The notes: generated by a model not told the origin, from the sequence alone. DNA of 64,000 nucleotides from an uncultured Pelagibacteraceae bacterium (GCA_902604795.1 CACKZV010000002.1:62001-126000), one strand, 5' to 3'. Shown: positions 54,136-63,950, counted from the stretch's first letter. Made by a program: numbers and translations.

Positions 54136-55023
54136 TTAAATTTTTTCTAAAACAGATTTTACTGTTTCACCCATAACAGATGGATTTTTGGAAATTGTAA
54201 TTCCACATTCTTTAAGAATTTCAACTTTTTCAATTGCACTTTCTCCATAAGCTGAAACTATTGCACCTGCATGACCCATCACTCTTCCTTTTGGTGCAGT
54301 TAGTCCAGCTATATAAGCAATAACTGGTTTCTTCATATTTTCTTTTGCAAATTCACCTGCTGCAACCTCTTGAGGACCACCAATTTCACCAATCATCAAT
54401 ATTGCATCTGTCTCGTCATCTGTTTCAAACTTTTCAATTATGTCTCTAAATGAGCTACCGTTTATTGGATCGCCACCAATACCAACACTTGTTGAAACAC
54501 CTATATTTAAATTTTTAAGTTGCTGAGCAGCTTCATACCCTAATGTTCCTGACCTACTAATAATTCCAATTCTGCCTTCTTTATAAATATGTCCAGGCAT
54601 TATCCCAAGCATTGATTTTCCAGGACTGATAATCCCCGCACAGTTTGGTCCAACTAATGTCATTTTAGAACTTTTAGTGTATCTTCTCATATACCTTTTT
54701 ATTCTGATCATGTCGTGAGAAGGTATCCCATCAACTATTGCTACACATATTTTTATTCCAGCATCAGCTGCTTCCATTGCAGAATCCGCAGCAAAAGCTG
54801 GCGGCACAAATAAAATTGAAGCGTCGGCTCCTGTTTCGTTAACTGCATCTTTAACTGTATTAAACACTGGTAAATTTAAATGTTTTGAACCTCCTTTTCC
54901 TGGAGTTACCCCACCAACTACATTTGATCCATATTTTATCATCTCATCTGCATGAAAAGAGCCCATTTTACCTGTGAAACCTTGAATAATTATCTTACTA
55001 TTTTTATCTACAAGCACAGTCAT
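54136..55023 (-). CDS. mtkB: Malate--CoA ligase alpha subunit (MtkB), SucD-like
   Basis: A 295-residue CoA-binding subunit homologous to SucD. The phospho-His is His251 in MGHAGAI. It carries GPNCAGIISPGKSMLGIMPG and RIKRYMRRY, which match Methylobacterium MtkB, whereas SucD proteins read more like GPNCPGVITPGECKIG. Together with the beta subunit it makes malyl-CoA from malate, CoA and ATP. Succinyl-CoA synthetase is the alternative; the neighbouring malyl-CoA lyase and the signatures favour malate. It follows mtkA by 3 bp. Confidence 0.82.
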   Translation of the reverse strand: MTVLVDKNSKIIIQGFTGKMGSFHADEMIKYGSNVVGGVTPGKGGSKHLNLPVFNTVKDAVNETGADASILFVPPAFAADSAMEAADAGIKICVAIVDGIPSHDMIRIKRYMRRYTKSSKMTLVGPNCAGIISPGKSMLGIMPGHIYKEGRIGIISRSGTLGYEAAQQLKNLNIGVSTSVGIGGDPINGSSFRDIIEKFETDDETDAILMIGEIGGPQEVAAGEFAKENMKKPVIAYIAGLTAPKGRVMGHAGAIVSAYGESAIEKVEILKECGITISKNPSVMGETVKSVLEKI

Positions 55024-55026
55024 GAT

Positions 55027-56190
55027 TTACTTATTTAATGCTGCAACTGCTTTATTAGCTGCATCCTCTAATGTGTTTGCCTCTATATAATTTATTTTAC
55101 TCTCTTTTAAAATTTGATTTCCTTTTTCAACATTAGTTCCTGCTAAACGAATGACTAATGGAACTTTAATCTCAATTTTTTTCAATGCATCTACAATACC
55201 TTCTGCAACCCAATCACATCTATTAATACCAGCAAAAATATTTACAAGAATTACTTTAACTTTTTCATCCATTGTAACTAATTTAAATGCTTTAACTATT
55301 TTTTCTGGTGTTGCACCACCCCCAACATCTAAAAAGTTTGCAGGTGCACCTCCAGCTAATTTTATCATATCCATAGATGCCATTGCAAGTCCAGCACCAT
55401 TAATAATATTACCTATATTCCCATCTAAGCTGACATAGTTTAAACCTCTATCTGATGCAAAAATTTCTTTTGAGTCTTCTTGTGTTTTATCTCTTAGTTC
55501 AGAAACTTGACTTCGTCTAAACATTGCGTTGTTATCAAAACTCATTTTACAGTCTAATGCTAATATTTGTTTTTGTTTTGAAATAACCAATGGATTAACT
55601 TCAACCATTGTTGCATCTAATTCACTAAAAGCTTTATAACACCCAATAATAGTATCAGAAGCTCTTCTAATTAAATCTGGCTCTATACCAAGACCAAATG
55701 CTAATTCTCTAGCTTGGAAATTTTGCATTCCAACTGCAACTTCAATTTTAGATCTAATAATTGTTTCTGGTTTTTCCTTTGAAATTTCTTCAACACTCAT
55801 TCCACCTTCTGTCGATGCAACAACCATAATACTCTCTGAACTTCTATCAAAAACTAATCCTAAATATAATTCCTTTTCAATATCTGTAGCTTCTTCAATA
55901 TAAATTCTATTTACAATTTTTCCTTCAGGGCCTGTTTGATTTGTAACTAATTTTTTTCCTAGTAATTTATCTGTAGCTTGAGCAACTTCTAATGGAGTAT
56001 TGCAAACAATTATCCCTCCAGCCTTTCCTCTGGCACCAGAATGAATTTGCGCCTTTACTACCCATTTTGATCCACCAATTTCTCTGGCTTTATTCTCAGC
56101 ATTCTCAGGGCTGTAAACAATTCCACCTCGAGGTATTGTTACTCCAAAGTTTGAAAGTATTTTCTTTGCTTGATATTCGTGAATGTCCAT
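55027..56190 (-). CDS. mtkA: Malate--CoA ligase beta subunit (MtkA), SucC-like
   Basis: A 387-residue ATP-grasp subunit homologous to SucC. MDIHEYQAKKILSNFGV opens it; NPLVISKQKQILALDCKMS and NIFAGINRCDWVAEGIVDA follow. The AGINRCDWVAEG form is as in Methylobacterium MtkA, while SucC usually reads GGIxRCDxIAxG. It binds ATP and forms the enzyme-phosphate used to activate malate. Located between the malyl-CoA lyase gene (8 bp) and mtkB (3 bp), it completes a malate to glyoxylate plus acetyl-CoA route, reversible in principle. Confidence 0.82.
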   Translation of the reverse strand: MDIHEYQAKKILSNFGVTIPRGGIVYSPENAENKAREIGGSKWVVKAQIHSGARGKAGGIIVCNTPLEVAQATDKLLGKKLVTNQTGPEGKIVNRIYIEEATDIEKELYLGLVFDRSSESIMVVASTEGGMSVEEISKEKPETIIRSKIEVAVGMQNFQARELAFGLGIEPDLIRRASDTIIGCYKAFSELDATMVEVNPLVISKQKQILALDCKMSFDNNAMFRRSQVSELRDKTQEDSKEIFASDRGLNYVSLDGNIGNIINGAGLAMASMDMIKLAGGAPANFLDVGGGATPEKIVKAFKLVTMDEKVKVILVNIFAGINRCDWVAEGIVDALKKIEIKVPLVIRLAGTNVEKGNQILKESKINYIEANTLEDAANKAVAALNK

Positions 56191-56198
56191 AATTTTAT

Positions 56199-57137
56199 TT
56201 ATTTATTATGGATTAACTTGTCTATATTTACAATGTTTTCAGCCATTCTAGCTGATGCAGCATCTATCATCCTGCCATCAAGCTGAGCAGCTCCTTTACC
56301 CTCTTTTGCAGCCTTTTCTAACTCTTCTAAGATCCTTTTAGCCTTGGTAACTTCTGCTTCTGGTGGAGAGAATACATTATTTGCTAATTCAATTTGTGAA
56401 GGATGTATAGCCCATTTACCCTCAATACCAATTGCAGCACCTCTTTTAGCAGCTTCTGTATAGGCTTCTGGATCGTTAAAGTCTCCAAAGGGTCCGTCAA
56501 TTGGCCTAAGTCCATATGCTCTACAAGTCATAACTAATTCAGATAAACCGTGATGCCACTGATCACCTGGATAATTTTCATTAAGACCACCTATAACAGT
56601 TGTTCTAGCTCTTAAACTAGCAGCATAGTCTGCAACACCAAAATGTAATGCCTCTAATCTTTCACTTGAAGTTGCAATTTCTTTAATATTAGACATTCCT
56701 AATGCTGTCTCAATTAAACACTCAATTCCAATTTTATTTTTTAATTTTTTATTTGTTTCTATTTGAGTTAATAAACAGTCAACCATATAAACATCACTTG
56801 CTGTACCTGCTTTTGGAAGTAAAATTGTATCTACATTATCTCCAGCTTGTTCAACAATCTCTATCAAATCTGAATACATGTAATGAGTATCTAAACTATT
56901 TATTCGGACTGAAATAGTTTTACCATTACCTCTCCAATCTATTTCATTCAAAGCTTTAATAACATTTACTCTAGCAGTAGTTTTATCATTGGGAGAAACT
57001 GCATCTTCTAAATCTAAAAAAACATAATCTGCTGCTGAACTAAGAGCTTTCTCAAACATTTTAGGTGATGAACCTGGAACTGCTAATTCACTTCTTTGTA
57101 ATCTTGGTCTTGCAGGTTTATAAAATTTATGACTCAT
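56199..57137 (-). CDS. mcl: Malyl-CoA lyase (CitE-like HpcH/HpaI aldolase family)
   Basis: A 312-residue aldolase of the CitE family. RSELAVPGSSPKMFEKALSS, VFLDLEDAVSPNDK (Mg-binding acids), SVRINSLDT, GIECLIETALGM and KWAIHPSQI are as in L-malyl-CoA/beta-methylmalyl-CoA lyases. It splits malyl-CoA into acetyl-CoA and glyoxylate. It overlaps hisE by 4 bp, so the trio mcl-mtkA-mtkB is tied to the histidine operon. Citramalyl- or other CoA-lyase activity is possible. Confidence 0.88.
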   Translation of the reverse strand: MSHKFYKPARPRLQRSELAVPGSSPKMFEKALSSAADYVFLDLEDAVSPNDKTTARVNVIKALNEIDWRGNGKTISVRINSLDTHYMYSDLIEIVEQAGDNVDTILLPKAGTASDVYMVDCLLTQIETNKKLKNKIGIECLIETALGMSNIKEIATSSERLEALHFGVADYAASLRARTTVIGGLNENYPGDQWHHGLSELVMTCRAYGLRPIDGPFGDFNDPEAYTEAAKRGAAIGIEGKWAIHPSQIELANNVFSPPEAEVTKAKRILEELEKAAKEGKGAAQLDGRMIDAASARMAENIVNIDKLIHNK

Positions 57138-57406
57138 TTTTTTCTTTTATCTAGTTCACCCATTACATCTTCAATTTTTATATTGTTTGCCTCAAGGTAC
57201 ATTATTAAATGATAAAATACATCAGCTGCTTCATGAATTTTATTTGAATCTTCTTCAACCGCCTCAATAAGTTCATTTATTTCTTCAAGTACTTTTGCTT
57301 TGCTTAAAGATTTATCACTTAGAAGTTTATTAGTATACGAACCATCAACTGGTGAAGATTTTCTTTCTCTTGCAAGTATAAATAGGCTCTCAAGGGTATT
57401 TAGCAT
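57134..57406 (-). CDS. hisE: Phosphoribosyl-ATP pyrophosphatase HisE
   Basis: A 90-residue MazG-like pyrophosphatase. SYTNKLLSDKSLSKAKVLEE and the EAADVFYHLIMYLE metal site are clear. ATG at 57406 gives the normal HisE length; a longer frame to 57511 would lie inside hisF. It acts at the second step of histidine synthesis. It starts 1-2 bases after the hisF stop and overlaps mcl by 4 bp. Confidence 0.95.
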   Translation of the reverse strand: MLNTLESLFILARERKSSPVDGSYTNKLLSDKSLSKAKVLEEINELIEAVEEDSNKIHEAADVFYHLIMYLEANNIKIEDVMGELDKRKK

Positions 57407-57407
57407 C

Positions 57408-58163
57408 TCAAATCCTAACAGGTATTCCTTTTGAGTCCAAATATTCTTTAGCTTCTTTGATAGAATATTTACCATAGTGAAATATAGATGCTGCCAAAAC
57501 CGCACTAGCATTGCCTAATTTGATGCCGTCGACTAAATGATCAAGATCACCAACTCCTCCTGACGCTATTGTGGGTATATTTACCATTAAAGAAATTTTA
57601 GACATAAGATCAATGTCATAGCCTTCCTGAGTACCATCTCTATCCATTGAAGTGACCAATAACTCGCCTGCTCCACTCTCTTCCATCTTTTTTGCAAACT
57701 CTAAAGCGTTAATTCCAGTATTTTTTCGTCCACCATGGGTAAAAACCTCCCATTTCTCTCCATTTTTCTTAGCATCTATTGCAACGACGATACATTGAGA
57801 ACCAAATTTTTTTGAACTTTGAGCTACAACATCAGCGTTTTGTACTGCAGCCGTATTAATTGAAACTTTATCAGCCCCACAGTTTAAAAGTTTACTAATA
57901 TCTTCTACACTTCTAACTCCACCACCAACGGTTAAAGGTACAAAACATTTTTTAGAAGTATCTTTTACAACTTCGTAAATTGTATCTCTATTTTCATTTG
58001 AGGCAGTGATGTCTAAAAAACAAATTTCATCAGCCCCACCATCACTATAGATCTTTGCTTGTTCAACAGGGTCGCCTGCATCTTGTAAATCAACAAAGTT
58101 TATACCTTTTACAACTCTTCCATTTTTAACATCTAAACAAGGTATAATTCTATTTTTAAGCAT
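57408..58163 (-). CDS. hisF: Imidazole glycerol phosphate synthase cyclase subunit HisF
   Basis: A 251-residue TIM barrel. [19 protein letters not shown] has the catalytic Asp11, and Asp130-like residue lies in [23 protein letters not shown] is present. With HisH it makes IGP and AICAR, the latter recycled by PurH. It overlaps hisA by 8 bp. Confidence 0.97.
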   Translation of the reverse strand: MLKNRIIPCLDVKNGRVVKGINFVDLQDAGDPVEQAKIYSDGGADEICFLDITASNENRDTIYEVVKDTSKKCFVPLTVGGGVRSVEDISKLLNCGADKVSINTAAVQNADVVAQSSKKFGSQCIVVAIDAKKNGEKWEVFTHGGRKNTGINALEFAKKMEESGAGELLVTSMDRDGTQEGYDIDLMSKISLMVNIPTIASGGVGDLDHLVDGIKLGNASAVLAASIFHYGKYSIKEAKEYLDSKGIPVRI

Positions 58164-58881
58164 CTATCTCTTTCGCAAGTTCATCTAATTTAATATCACC
58201 ATCATATATAGCTTTACCAACTATAATTCCCTCTATATTTTTATTGCTTAAATCTTTAGCTTTTTTTATATCATCTATCGAAGAAACACCTCCAGATATA
58301 ATTACAGGACAATTTGAATTATTAGCAATGTTTTCTGTTTCTTCAAAATTAGGACTTAACTTCATCCCATCTCTATTAATATCTGTATAAATTAATCTAC
58401 TAATTCCAAAATCATTTACCTCTTTTAAAAAATCTAAAGTTTTTATATTTGAATTTTCCTTCCAACCAGAAACAGATAAAAAACCATCTTTAGCATCTAA
58501 GCCTAAAGCAATTTTATCTGGAAATTTTTCACACGCCTTTTTTAAAAAATATTTATCTTTTATTGCAGCACTTCCTAAAATTACTTTCTCAACTCCTGCT
58601 TCAGCATATTTTTTAATACTTTCATAATTTCTAATACCTCCACCAATTTCAATTTTAAGATCAAATTTACCCAAAATTTCTTTTATAATATCAATATTTA
58701 CAATCTCTCCATTGAGAGCGCCATCTAAATCAACGATATGTAAATTATTAAACCCATGATCTTTATATTTGCCAGCTTGATCAACTGGTGACATCTCATA
58801 CTCAGTTTTGTTATCAAAATCCCCTTTAACTAACCTAACACATTTTCTATCTTTTATGTCTATGGCTGGAAAAATTTTCAT
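58156..58881 (-). CDS. hisA: ProFAR isomerase HisA
   Basis: A 241-residue TIM barrel. [20 protein letters not shown] opens it with the catalytic Asp; [16 protein letters not shown] and YTDINRDGM with the second Asp follow. It isomerises ProFAR for HisHF. It overlaps the FkbM gene upstream by 4 bp and hisF downstream by 8 bp. Confidence 0.97.
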   Translation of the reverse strand: MKIFPAIDIKDRKCVRLVKGDFDNKTEYEMSPVDQAGKYKDHGFNNLHIVDLDGALNGEIVNIDIIKEILGKFDLKIEIGGGIRNYESIKKYAEAGVEKVILGSAAIKDKYFLKKACEKFPDKIALGLDAKDGFLSVSGWKENSNIKTLDFLKEVNDFGISRLIYTDINRDGMKLSPNFEETENIANNSNCPVIISGGVSSIDDIKKAKDLSNKNIEGIIVGKAIYDGDIKLDELAKEIDA

Positions 58882-59735
58882 TTATTAAATCTATAAAAGT
58901 TATTATTATAAAAAATTTCATCTTGCCCAATTCTATCAAAAAATGAAAAATTTTTTGATTCAAAAAAAGTTTTATAATTAAATTTATCTGGAACATTATT
59001 TTCTACTGAGATTACTTTGATTGTATATTTATTAAAATCGATTGATTTTAATAAATCTAGTTCTTCACCTTCAATATCGATTGATAAATAATCAATTTCC
59101 AAATTACTTGTTATCTCTTTTTCAAATGTTGTTGTAGTAATTTTTGATATTTTTGTTTTACTATTTTCATTATTTTTGATTAATTCAATTGCAGTATTGT
59201 TTTCATTGTTTATTCCACTCATTTGAGTAAGTCCTTCAATAACCTCCATAAACTCAACATTTTTTATCTTATTGCTTATTGCTTTATTCACAATTTTACA
59301 CTTTCGATTGTTTTTAAGCTTGTCGTATTGAATCTTGGATGCTTCTATTGCAATTCCTTCCCAATTTAAAAATCTCTCAAAATGGTAACAATTACTGCCA
59401 ATGATTCCATCGTATGCTCCTATCTCTACAAAAAAACCTATATTTTTATTTTGAAAAAAATGGTTTTTAATAATTTTATCTTGTCCTGCTTGTGAAAAAA
59501 ATTTCTCATTCCAAAAAAAATTTTTTTCGCATTTCCAGATTTTTTCTCTTATCATTCCTCTTAAAACATGGAATTTCTTTTCTGAATATTCATTTGGTAC
59601 TTGATCAATCAAATGGCTATAAATTTTGTGTGCGTGAATTTTCCCCTCTAAATTTTTTTCAAAAAGCTCTTGCGCTTCCTTAAAAGCGACCGACACGTCT
59701 TTTCCAACTAAATGACTTAGATCTATATTTTTCAT
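58878..59735 (-). CDS. FkbM family methyltransferase embedded in the his operon
   Basis: A 285-residue protein. Residues 80-280 are an FkbM-type SAM methyltransferase: SQAGQDKIIKNHFF, FFVEIGAYDGIIGSN (SAM loop), WEGIAIEASKIQYDKL and IDYLSIDIEGEELDLLKSI. The first 75 residues are a separate helical region. It probably methylates a sugar or lipid headgroup. It is out of place between hisH (2 bp) and hisA (4-bp overlap), where alphaproteobacteria often have no gene or an unrelated one. The substrate is unknown. Confidence 0.88.
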   Translation of the reverse strand: MKNIDLSHLVGKDVSVAFKEAQELFEKNLEGKIHAHKIYSHLIDQVPNEYSEKKFHVLRGMIREKIWKCEKNFFWNEKFFSQAGQDKIIKNHFFQNKNIGFFVEIGAYDGIIGSNCYHFERFLNWEGIAIEASKIQYDKLKNNRKCKIVNKAISNKIKNVEFMEVIEGLTQMSGINNENNTAIELIKNNENSKTKISKITTTTFEKEITSNLEIDYLSIDIEGEELDLLKSIDFNKYTIKVISVENNVPDKFNYKTFFESKNFSFFDRIGQDEIFYNNNFYRFNK

Positions 59736-59737
59736 GT

Positions 59738-60364
59738 TTATAAGTTAATAAAATTTTCAATAATTTTTAGGCCAATTTTATCACTTTTTTCAGGGTGAAA
59801 TTGGGTGCCAAATATATTTTCCTTTTCTACAGCGCAAACAACGTTTGTCGAGTAATCAGTTGTTGCTAAAATCACAGATTTATCTTCTGGAACAAATTCA
59901 TAACTATGTACAAAATACATGTGAGCGTTATTCTCTATGCCTTTAAAAATCTTACTTTGACTTTTAATGTTAATTTCATTCCAACCTATGTGTGGAAGCT
60001 TAAATTTACCGTCTTGGTTATCAATTTTAGATACCTTACCTGAAATCCATCCTAAACCTTTAGTCTCAACTTCTTCGTAGCCAATATCAGCAAACATTTG
60101 AAGCCCCACACAAATTCCAAGAAGTGGTTTTTTACTTTCTAATGCAAATTCATTAAGAGTATCTGTCAAACCGTTAATGCTATTGAGCCCATCAATGCAG
60201 CTTTTAAAAGAACCTTGTCCTGGTAATACAACTTTATCGCTAGTTTTTATGGTTGAAAGGTCTGATGTTACTTCAATGTTTACTTTATCTTTTGCAACTT
60301 CTTTAAACGAATTAATTACAGAACTTATATTACCTGAATTGTAGTCAACAATTGTGACATTCAT
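59738..60364 (-). CDS. hisH: Imidazole glycerol phosphate synthase glutaminase subunit HisH
   Basis: A 208-residue class I glutamine amidotransferase. VDYNSGNISSVINSF, LPGQGSFKSCIDGL, the catalytic Cys in LLGICVGLQMF and the His-Glu pair in GTQFHPEKS are visible. It supplies ammonia to HisF. It follows hisB by 5 bp and precedes the FkbM gene. Confidence 0.97.
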   Translation of the reverse strand: MNVTIVDYNSGNISSVINSFKEVAKDKVNIEVTSDLSTIKTSDKVVLPGQGSFKSCIDGLNSINGLTDTLNEFALESKKPLLGICVGLQMFADIGYEEVETKGLGWISGKVSKIDNQDGKFKLPHIGWNEINIKSQSKIFKGIENNAHMYFVHSYEFVPEDKSVILATTDYSTNVVCAVEKENIFGTQFHPEKSDKIGLKIIENFINL

Positions 60365-60369
60365 TAAAT

Positions 60370-60960
60370 TTATAAAGAACCTTTTGTAGAAGGTATTGTA
60401 GTTTTATTTCTTGGATCCATTTCTAGAGCAGCTCGTAAAGATCTTGCTAACCCTTTAAAACAGGACTCAATAATGTGGTGACTGTTATCCCCGTAAATAT
60501 TTTCAACGTGTAAGGTAACTCCTGCGGCTTGTGAAAAAGCTTGGAACCATTCTTTAAATAGTTCTGTATCCATCTCACCTAATTTTTCTACTTTCAATTT
60601 TACTTTCCAAATTAAATAAGGTCTATTTGATACATCAATTGCAACTCTAGTTAATGTTTCATCCATTGGTATCATTGCATGAGCATATCTTTTAATACCT
60701 ACAAATTTTTTAGAAGCTTTTTTTAAACATTCGCCAATTGCAATTCCAGTATCTTCAGTTGTGTGGTGAAGATCAATATGCGTATCACCTTTAGCTTTGA
60801 TATTCATATCCATTGAAGAGTGTTTAGATAATTGCTCAAGCATGTGATCTAAAAATCCTATGCCTGTGTCAACTTTGTACTTACCCTTACCATCAATATT
60901 TAAATCAACACTAATGTTAGTCTCTTTTGTTTTTCTACTAATTTTGGCTTTACGTTTCAT
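60370..60960 (-). CDS. hisB: Imidazoleglycerol-phosphate dehydratase HisB (monofunctional)
   Basis: A 196-residue dehydratase with the two Mn sites in [14 protein letters not shown] and [14 protein letters not shown], and the repeat [16 protein letters not shown]. It lacks the phosphatase domain of the enterobacterial fusion. It heads the operon hisB-hisH-fkbM-hisA-hisF-hisE, divergent from hslV with 91 bp between them. Confidence 0.97.
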   Translation of the reverse strand: MKRKAKISRKTKETNISVDLNIDGKGKYKVDTGIGFLDHMLEQLSKHSSMDMNIKAKGDTHIDLHHTTEDTGIAIGECLKKASKKFVGIKRYAHAMIPMDETLTRVAIDVSNRPYLIWKVKLKVEKLGEMDTELFKEWFQAFSQAAGVTLHVENIYGDNSHHIIESCFKGLARSLRAALEMDPRNKTTIPSTKGSL

Positions 60961-61051
60961 AATCTGAAAAAGGTATATATCTATTATTCAATTATGGCAA
61001 TAATTCCAGGCTCGGTCTTGAACTATAAGATTTAGTATCCATCTATAATCC

Positions 61052-61567
61052 ATGACAACAATAGTATTAGTAAGAAAAAACAATGAAGTAGTAGTTGCTG
61101 GAGATGGCCAAGTTAGTATGGGAAATACAGTAATTAAGAAAACTGCAAATAAAGTTCGTAAGATTGAGAAAAGAAATGTGATCGCAGGATTTGCTGGATC
61201 TACTGCAGATGCATTAACATTATTTGAAAGATTAGAGTCTAAACTAGAAAAACATGCTGGAAATTTAGCAAGAGCAGCTGTTGAATTAGCTAAAGATTGG
61301 CGAACAGATAAGTATTTAAGAAGATTAGAAGCCTTAATGGCAGTTGGTGACAAAGAAAATAGTTTTATTATCTCTGGAACAGGTGATGTTTTAGAGCCAG
61401 AGGGTGATGTAATTGGAATAGGATCTGGTGGAAATTATGCATTAGCGTCTGCAAAGGTATTAATGGATACAGATTTGTCGGCAGAAGAAGTTGCAAAAAA
61501 AGCAATTAAAGTTGCATCTGAAATATGTGTTTTCACAAATGATAATTTAAATATAGAGAAAATTTAA
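61052..61567 (+). CDS. hslV: ATP-dependent protease subunit HslV (ClpQ)
   Basis: A 171-residue proteasome-like peptidase. The mature enzyme needs a Thr after the initiator Met; MTTIVLVRK gives Thr2 as nucleophile, which fixes the start. [14 protein letters not shown] and [19 protein letters not shown] text ([14 protein letters not shown]) follow. No propeptide. It is coupled with hslU one base downstream. No Shine-Dalgarno is visible; a TATAAT ends 2 bp before the ATG. Confidence 0.97.
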   Translation: MTTIVLVRKNNEVVVAGDGQVSMGNTVIKKTANKVRKIEKRNVIAGFAGSTADALTLFERLESKLEKHAGNLARAAVELAKDWRTDKYLRRLEALMAVGDKENSFIISGTGDVLEPEGDVIGIGSGGNYALASAKVLMDTDLSAEEVAKKAIKVASEICVFTNDNLNIEKI

Positions 61568-61568
61568 T

Positions 61569-62939
61569 ATGGAAAAATCAAATGTCACAACTCTACCAAA
61601 CGCTAAAGTAAAAAAAGAAAAAAATAATATTCAAAACTCATTATCTCCAAGAGAAATAGTTTCAGAATTAGATAGATTTGTTGTTGGTCAAAACAATGCA
61701 AAGAGAGCTGTCGCAATTGCTTTAAGAAATAGATGGAGAAGACAAGCCTTAGAAGGCGACATGAAAGACGAAGTTCTTCCAAAAAATATTTTAATGATGG
61801 GGCCTACTGGAGTTGGTAAAACAGAAATATCTAGAAGATTATCAAAATTAGCTGAGGCACCATTTGTAAAAGTTGAAGCAACAAGATTTACTGAAGTAGG
61901 TTATGTTGGAAGAGATGTTGAACAAATTATAAGAGATCTGTTAGAAATTGCTATTGCAATGGAGAAAGTCAAAAAAAGAAAAGAAGTTCACGCTAAAGCG
62001 CAAAAATTAGCTGAAGATAGAGTTCTTGATGCAGTTGTTGGAAATAAAGCAAGTGTTGCAACACGAGAAAGTTTTAGAAAAAGATTAAGAGATGGTGATT
62101 TAGATGATAATGAGATTGAAATAGCTGTAACTGAAAGTGGTGGTGGAATGCCGTCATTTGAAATACCCGGGATGCCTGGTGCAAATGTTGGAATGATTAA
62201 TATTTCAGACATGCTTGGTAAATCTATGGGTCAAAAAGCTAAGAAGAAGAAAATGTCAGTAAAAGAGTCTCATGAAATTTTACTTAATGAAGAGGCAGAT
62301 AAATTAATTGAACAAGACAAAATCATTAAGTCAGCAAAAAATACTACTGAAAATAATGGAATAGTATTTTTAGATGAAATAGATAAGATTTCAGCGAGAA
62401 CTGATAGAGTTGGTGGAGATGTTTCAAGAGAAGGTGTGCAAAGAGACTTACTTCCATTAATAGAAGGCACAACAGTAAGTACTAAATATGGTCCAATAAA
62501 AACTGATCATATATTATTTATAGCTTCAGGAGCCTTCCAGCTAGCAAAGCCATCAGATCTATTACCTGAGCTTCAGGGGAGATTACCGATCAGAGTTGAG
62601 CTAGATGCATTGAATAGTAAGGATTTTAAGCGAATTTTAAAAGAGCCAGACAATAGTTTAATAAAACAATACAAAGCTTTACTTAAAACTGAAAATGTTG
62701 ATTTAGAATTTACAGAGGATGGCATTGATACCATCGCAACAATTGCAAGTGAAGTAAACACAACTGTCGAAAATATAGGTGCTAGAAGACTACATACTAT
62801 CATTGAAAGAGTTTTAGATGAAATAAGTTTTACAGCAACAGATAGAGCTGGAGAAAAAATCAGTATAGACTCGGATTATATTAAGAAAAATATCGGAGAA
62901 CTAGTTAAAGACGCAGATCTTTCAAAATTTATTTTGTAA
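61569..62939 (+). CDS. hslU: ATPase subunit HslU (ClpY)
   Basis: A 456-residue AAA+ unfoldase for Hsl[21 protein letters not shown] opens the domain after a 24-residue extra N-terminus; Walker A GPTGVGKT is at 78-85, Walker [12 protein letters not shown], and the sensor [14 protein letters not shown]. The I domain (about 110-245) is present. It ends 3 bp before the convergent Smr gene. Confidence 0.97.
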   Translation: MEKSNVTTLPNAKVKKEKNNIQNSLSPREIVSELDRFVVGQNNAKRAVAIALRNRWRRQALEGDMKDEVLPKNILMMGPTGVGKTEISRRLSKLAEAPFVKVEATRFTEVGYVGRDVEQIIRDLLEIAIAMEKVKKRKEVHAKAQKLAEDRVLDAVVGNKASVATRESFRKRLRDGDLDDNEIEIAVTESGGGMPSFEIPGMPGANVGMINISDMLGKSMGQKAKKKKMSVKESHEILLNEEADKLIEQDKIIKSAKNTTENNGIVFLDEIDKISARTDRVGGDVSREGVQRDLLPLIEGTTVSTKYGPIKTDHILFIASGAFQLAKPSDLLPELQGRLPIRVELDALNSKDFKRILKEPDNSLIKQYKALLKTENVDLEFTEDGIDTIATIASEVNTTVENIGARRLHTIIERVLDEISFTATDRAGEKISIDSDYIKKNIGELVKDADLSKFIL

Positions 62940-62942
62940 TTC

Positions 62943-63359
62943 CTATTTTTTTTTTCTTAAAAAAATATCAAAATTTCCTACAGATGGATTTTCAACAGCT
63001 TCAAAATCAATACTAACAATTTTATTCATTAACTGATCGTTACTTTTAATAAAATGAGGTACTGAGTGTTTTAATATACTTAAATTATTAGATTGGTATG
63101 GATCATTTAAATTTTTTGATCTTAAACCCTTTCCCGTAATGACATTAATTTTGTTTACTCCATTAACAAAACATTCTTCTATATAAGAGGTCATCTTTTG
63201 ATTTGCTTCCTCTAAAGTATAGCCATGCAAATCAATTGATCTTTCAATATATCTTCTGGGTCTCAAAGAAGTTTTTTGGTCTTTATTTTCTACTTTATCA
63301 GTACTATTTAAGAAATCTTGCCAGTCTTGTTTATCTTTGTCTGATATTTTTTTAATCAA
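62943..63359 (-). CDS. Smr-domain protein
   Basis: A 138-residue protein with a short basic N-terminus and a Smr domain: RSIDLHGYTLEEANQKM (LDxH-like motif) and KINVITGKGLRSK (HGxG-like TGKG). Smr domains cleave DNA or RNA structures; recent work links them to ribosome rescue. It lies directly after the Tim44-domain gene with no spacer, a pairing seen in other alphaproteobacteria near hslVU. Confidence 0.93.
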   Translation of the reverse strand: MIKKISDKDKQDWQDFLNSTDKVENKDQKTSLRPRRYIERSIDLHGYTLEEANQKMTSYIEECFVNGVNKINVITGKGLRSKNLNDPYQSNNLSILKHSVPHFIKSNDQLMNKIVSIDFEAVENPSVGNFDIFLRKKK

Positions 63360-63950
63360 CTAAGCCTGGGTATCTACTATTAACCAGTTAGGATTTTTTG
63401 ATGTACTATCTTTTGTAAACTTCCAAGTATCAAGTACCTTTTTAACTTTTTGAGCATCACCAGATACGACTTTATTATCTTTATCTTTTATGCAAGAAAT
63501 AATTTCACTTACAAATTCAACAGTTACTTCAAGCATATTTTTATTTTGATTATGCTCTTTGATTTCTGCCGAATTAATACCGATAAACGTAGTATCAGAA
63601 GTGACATTTCTTGCTTTTTTGTCTTTGATTGCTTCGTCAAACTGCTCGTATACATTTTTTGCTAAAAGATTTTTTATAGATTTTAGGTCCCCTTTAGAGA
63701 AACTAGTAATAATGCTTTCATAAGCAATTTTAGCACCATTTAAAAAATCTTTCTTTGCCGCATCATCAAATGTATCAGCATTTAAAATAGGAGAAGTTTT
63801 TGTTTCTGGGACCTCTTCATGAGGAAAACTCGAATTAATATTTTCTTCAAAACCAGTTTTTTTACCTAAAATTCCTCTTAATCTTAGGAAAATAAAACCC
63901 GCTATCATTGCCAACAATATTATATCGATGTACTCAAAGCTGTAACTCAT
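63360..63950 (-). CDS. Tim44/TimA-domain protein
   Basis: A 196-residue protein with one N-terminal membrane helix (about 10-24) and a cytoplasmic Tim44-like domain: NGAKIAYESIITSFSKGDLKSIKNLL and the late DTWKFTKDS (quoted in parts: AYESIITSFSKGD, DTWKFTKD). In Caulobacter TimA-like proteins help envelope protein handling, and Tim44 is the mitochondrial import motor adaptor. It is next to Smr and hslU as in other alphaproteobacteria. The 50 bp from its start to the window end carry no gene. Confidence 0.9.
   Translation of the reverse strand: MSYSFEYIDIILLAMIAGFIFLRLRGILGKKTGFEENINSSFPHEEVPETKTSPILNADTFDDAAKKDFLNGAKIAYESIITSFSKGDLKSIKNLLAKNVYEQFDEAIKDKKARNVTSDTTFIGINSAEIKEHNQNKNMLEVTVEFVSEIISCIKDKDNKVVSGDAQKVKKVLDTWKFTKDSTSKNPNWLIVDTQA

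Noticed and set aside
54136..56190. Annotation as succinyl-CoA synthetase SucCD
   Set aside because: Signature residues and the adjacent malyl-CoA lyase favour malate-CoA ligase, though this remains to be tested by phylogeny.
57407..57511. Longer HisE start
   Set aside because: The extra 35 codons lie inside hisF; HisE has normal length from ATG 57406.
61044..61049. TATAAT just upstream of the hslV start
   Set aside because: The spacing would put the transcription start inside the coding sequence, so it does not serve the fixed hslV start.
60988..61353. 121-codon minus-strand frame between hisB and hslV
   Set aside because: It is mostly antisense to hslV, whose start is fixed by its N-terminal Thr.
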